Assembly (NCBI GenBank): GCA_913056285.1
Contig: CAJXNE010000096.1
Coordinates: 1-7,999, forward strand
DNA length: 7,999 bases
Reading direction: 5' to 3'
Source: an uncultured Zetaproteobacteria bacterium
Lineage (GTDB): Bacteria; Pseudomonadota; Zetaproteobacteria; Mariprofundales; Mariprofundaceae
Shown piece by piece: positions 6,123 to 7,999 of the stretch. Below the pieces are notes generated by a model. It searched no databases, was not told the DNA's origin, and saw only the letters and a list, made by a program, of their open reading frames with translations. Made by a program: the position numbers and the translations under genes. The first letter of the stretch is position 1; every line of letters begins with the position of its first letter.

Positions 6123-6721
6123 GATCGTTGCAGGCAACAGGGGTGTTGGATATGGATGACGATTTTACGACGTCTTATCGAATCGATCATCATGATTGCA
6201 TTTATGATGAGGCAGGTGTTTGGCAAGCGGTTGATGAGCACCATCAGTCAGCAGATGGCTGCGGACTCACCAGTCTGAACGGTAAGTCAGTGTTCGAGCA
6301 ATTCGGTGATCAAGAGACACGTATGATTTACGCTAAAATCTTCGAGCGTGTTCGGGCTTCGGGTCAAGCTGTTCATTTTCAGATTCATTGCGATGAACTG
6401 CAATTGATTCGTATTCTTGAAGTGTTCATTTTGCCTGTCGGCGACGGGCATTTAGAGGTCGGGTTCCGAGTATTGAAGGAGCAGGCAAGGGACGCTGCGC
6501 TGATTTTAGAGCGGTGCGGTGTAGATCAGCCTTTTATTACAATGTGTAGCTATTGCGGCGATTTGAAAGATAGCAATGGAAATTGGCAAACTTTGGAGCA
6601 AAAAATAACCAGCATCGATCTCTTCAGTGACGCCAGCCTGCCTCAAATCAGCCATGGCATCTGCCCTGATTGTGCCGAGAATTTTCTTGCCAGTATCCGT
6701 GCTTTACGAGAAGCTGCATAA
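6119..6721 (+). CDS. PAS-like protein with four-cysteine (putative metal-binding) C-terminal tail
   Basis: This is a 200-residue soluble protein. Residues about 19-125 look like a divergent PAS fold (YRIDHHDCIYDEAGVWQAV, SVFEQFGDQETRMIYAKIF, then EVFILPVGDGHLEVGFRVL). The C-terminal region has C143SYCGDLKD...GNW...HGIC182PDCAENF, two CxxC pairs. It closely follows a tail seen at the end of many bacterial PAS and response-regulator proteins (CSYCKKIRD..G.W......SHGICPEC), which probably binds zinc or another metal. There is no kinase, cyclase or DNA-binding domain, so it would act through a partner. The start at 6119 overlaps the DUF523 stop (ATGA). An in-frame ATG at 6152 with AGGGG upstream would shorten it by 11 residues and is equally plausible. 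It ends two bases before the lipocalin ATG. A cofactor-binding sensory role is inferred; no ligand is visible. Confidence 0.8.
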   Translation: MRSLQATGVLDMDDDFTTSYRIDHHDCIYDEAGVWQAVDEHHQSADGCGLTSLNGKSVFEQFGDQETRMIYAKIFERVRASGQAVHFQIHCDELQLIRILEVFILPVGDGHLEVGFRVLKEQARDAALILERCGVDQPFITMCSYCGDLKDSNGNWQTLEQKITSIDLFSDASLPQISHGICPDCAENFLASIRALREAA

Positions 6722-6746
6722 CATGCTTATGCGATTAAGCATGTTA
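6719..6746 (+). promoter_or_regulatory. 11-bp perfect inverted repeat over the lipocalin start codons
   Basis: TAACATGCTTA (6719-6729) is repeated in inverted form as TAAGCATGTTA (6736-6746) around a 6-base loop, TGCGAT. It contains the PAS-gene stop codon and three in-frame lipocalin ATGs (6723, 6729, 6741). In RNA it would form a hairpin hiding the start region. In DNA it would be a 28-base palindromic site. There is no T run after it, so it does not look like a terminator. Confidence 0.55.
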
Positions 6747-7256
6747 CGTTTTCCGCTGCTGTTGCTGTTTGCAGTGTTGATGGGTGGTTGTACAGGTATT
6801 CCAGCCGGCATCAAGCCTGTGCAGTCCTTTGAATTACAGCGCTATCTCGGAAAATGGTATGAAGTTGCCCGGCTCGATCATTCTTTTGAACGCGGTCTCA
6901 ATCGTGTGAGTGCGCAATATTCGTTGCGTGAGGACGGTGGCGTAAAAGTTGTTAATCGCGGTTGGGATGTTGAAAAGAAACAGTGGAAGCAAGCGGTTGG
7001 TAAAGCGTATTTTGTCCGCAATGGCGAGGAAGGCTATTTGAAGGTCTCTTTTTTCGGACCTTTTTATGGTGCTTATGTCATTTTTTCGTTGGATGCTAAT
7101 TATCAATATTCATTTATTGCAGGACCCAACAGGGATTACCTCTGGCTTCTTTCGCGCACACCGGTGGTATCTGCATCGGTGATGCAGAGATTCAAACAAC
7201 AAGCCGGGGCATTGGGCTTTGATGTAACTAAGTTGATCGTGGTTACGCAGCATTAG
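6723..7256 (+). CDS. blc: Outer-membrane lipocalin, Blc type
   Basis: This is a bacterial lipocalin lipoprotein, a beta-barrel that binds lipids such as fatty acids or lysophospholipids at the envelope. With the start at 6723 it is 177 residues, the same as E. coli Blc. Residues 1-22 form a lipoprotein signal, with Cys23 in the lipobox-like MGGC. Family motifs follow: LGKWYEVARLDHSFERGL (43-60, the GxW lipocalin motif), VKVVNRGW (75-81), KVSFFGPFYGAYVIFSLD (107-124) and RDYLWLLSRTP (137-147). Starts at 6729 and 6741 are also in frame; all three lie in a hairpin and none has a strong ribosome binding site, so translation may depend on coupling to the gene ending at 6721. Lipocalins recur with photolyase and MerR genes in photo-oxidative-stress clusters, which fits membrane-lipid protection here. 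Identity is firm and the ligand unknown. Confidence 0.95.
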   Translation: MLMRLSMLRFPLLLLFAVLMGGCTGIPAGIKPVQSFELQRYLGKWYEVARLDHSFERGLNRVSAQYSLREDGGVKVVNRGWDVEKKQWKQAVGKAYFVRNGEEGYLKVSFFGPFYGAYVIFSLDANYQYSFIAGPNRDYLWLLSRTPVVSASVMQRFKQQAGALGFDVTKLIVVTQH

Positions 7257-7275
7257 ATTAACAGGGGGGGCTTCT

Positions 7276-7620
7276 ATGATTCGCATTGTATATGTAAGTG
7301 TCGCAAACAAACCTTTTGAGGAAAAGGCACTTCTTCAATTGCTCGCTAAATGCAGAGCCAGCAATACCGAGCGACAAATATCGGGGCAGTTAATCTATAG
7401 TGATGGAACCTTTATGCAGGTGCTGGAGGGGCCGGAAAAAGAGGTCGATGATACATACGCACGCATCAAAAAGGATACCCGACATAATAATATAACCTTG
7501 CTTGAACGCAGTAGTATTGATGAACGACAGTTTCCAGATGGAGTATGGGATTTAAATCGTTCAATCGTAAGCAGCTTGAACAAATTCAAGGCTATAACTA
7601 TGAGTTCGATGAAGATGTGA
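7276..7620 (+). CDS. BLUF-domain blue-light photoreceptor, frame broken near residue 88
   Basis: BLUF domains bind FAD and sense blue light through a Tyr-Gln hydrogen-bond switch. Residues 1-87 are a full-looking BLUF core: IVYVSVA with Tyr6, CRASNTERQISGQLIYSDGTFMQVLEGP with Asn30 and Gln48, then YARIKKDTRHNNI and DERQFPD. The family continues W-S-M-G-F, but this frame reads GVWDLNRS and stops at 7618-7620, giving 114 residues. Reading one base out of phase from 7542 restores SMGFKSF, so a single T appears missing between 7537 and 7541. The conserved Trp is therefore absent and the Met is out of frame. The start at 7276 is preceded by an AGGGGGGG run five bases upstream. This is the last recognisable start in the operon and the candidate light sensor for the regulator at 2551. 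It could be a real pseudogene, a sequencing error or a recoding site. Confidence 0.85.
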   Translation: MIRIVYVSVANKPFEEKALLQLLAKCRASNTERQISGQLIYSDGTFMQVLEGPEKEVDDTYARIKKDTRHNNITLLERSSIDERQFPDGVWDLNRSIVSSLNKFKAITMSSMKM

Positions 7621-7999
7621 GAGGGGATAACCCATTCACTAGCCAGTTGTTTGTTTCCAAGTTGATGGAGCATGTGAAAAATCAGTATGTAGCTGAAATA
7701 TCTGGTGAGAGAGCCGCGTTACATCAGGTTGACACATCGCTTATTGGATACCTGAACAAAGTGGTCAACTATACCGTGTTGGTGTTGGCTTTGCTGATGG
7801 CCTTTGTGGTGTTTTGCGGCGTTATTGAGATTGCATCTGAGCTTTATAACATTATCAAAAACTCACCTCTATTGCTGCTTAGCATAAACGGAATTACATC
7901 AACATTTTCTTCGTTTTTAGCGGTACTGATTGCCATTGATATCTTCATCAATATTTCACTATATGTGCGTAAGCATATGATTGCTGTACGTTTGGTGGT
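7542..7999 (+). CDS. Continuation of the BLUF protein in the shifted frame: linker plus PsiE-like membrane domain (runs off right edge)
   Basis: This frame has no stop from 7542 to the window edge (152 codons). It begins SMGFKSFNRKQLEQIQGY, exactly what should follow FPD-W in a BLUF domain, so it belongs to the preceding gene. A polar helical linker (DNPFTSQLFVSKLMEHVKNQ) follows. Then come two hydrophobic helices, about VVNYTVLVLALLMAFVVFCG and, after LLLLSINGITST, FSSFLAVLIAIDIFINISLY, ending RKHMIAVRLV. The pattern SFLAVLIAIDI...LYVRKHMI resembles the PsiE family (phosphate-starvation-inducible membrane proteins). The arrangement would be a membrane-anchored BLUF receptor. An independent start at ATG 7665 is possible but has no ribosome binding site. 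The open frame is certain, the PsiE resemblance is from memory of the family, and the fusion is inferred. Confidence 0.65.

Noticed and set aside
6627..6722. Upstream start for the lipocalin adding 32 residues
   Set aside because: It overlaps the PAS gene by nearly 100 bases and would bury the lipoprotein signal; the start at 6723 gives the exact family length.
6789..6794. Another TGTACA inside the lipocalin gene (and one at about 3028 in the regulator gene)
   Set aside because: Single hexamers within coding sequence with no paired box at 11 bp; one or two are expected by chance in 8 kb.

Overview
The window looks like a chromosomal segment of a Gram-negative proteobacterium, most likely gammaproteobacterial. 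Base composition is roughly balanced by eye. Support comes from exported lipoproteins with lipoboxes, a Blc-type lipocalin very close to the enterobacterial one, a class I photolyase of E. coli length, and an Mfd N-terminus. I cannot name the genus. Coding density is high and I see no tRNA, rRNA, IS element or CRISPR array.

Left part, minus strand. The 5' part of mfd (transcription-repair coupling factor) runs off the left edge. Upstream of it is a separate three-gene minus-strand operon, read from about 2458 down to 887: an exported glutathione peroxidase, a small lipoprotein of unknown function and an exported Sel1-repeat protein. The genes overlap by 4 and 14 bases. An AT-rich palindrome followed by a T-rich stretch may end this operon before mfd.

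Centre. A short divergent control region (about 2459-2550) separates that operon from a plus-strand operon that reaches the right edge. It holds four TGTACA/TGTATA boxes, one pair inside each of two divergent promoter-like sequences. The first plus-strand gene encodes a MerR-family regulator of the LitR/CarH light-regulator type, but its B12-binding signature is degenerate.

Right part, plus strand. After the regulator come a tiny exported c-type cytochrome (one CxxCH), a 16-bp tandem repeat, a class I DNA photolyase, a DUF523-DUF1722 protein (TudS/YbgA type), a PAS-like protein with a four-cysteine tail, a Blc-type lipocalin lipoprotein, and a BLUF blue-light photoreceptor. The BLUF reading frame is broken by a one-base deletion exactly at its conserved Trp. 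In the shifted frame it continues without a stop into a two-helix membrane domain resembling PsiE, up to the window edge.

Together this reads as a light-response and photo-oxidative-stress locus. The regulator would control its own operon and perhaps the divergent peroxidase operon. Photolyase repairs UV damage, and the lipocalin, peroxidase and cytochrome fit envelope or redox protection. The BLUF-membrane protein is the candidate light sensor, and the B12-less LitR-like protein the candidate output. That sensor-regulator link is inference, by analogy with E. coli BluF/BluR and Pseudomonas LOV/PplR.
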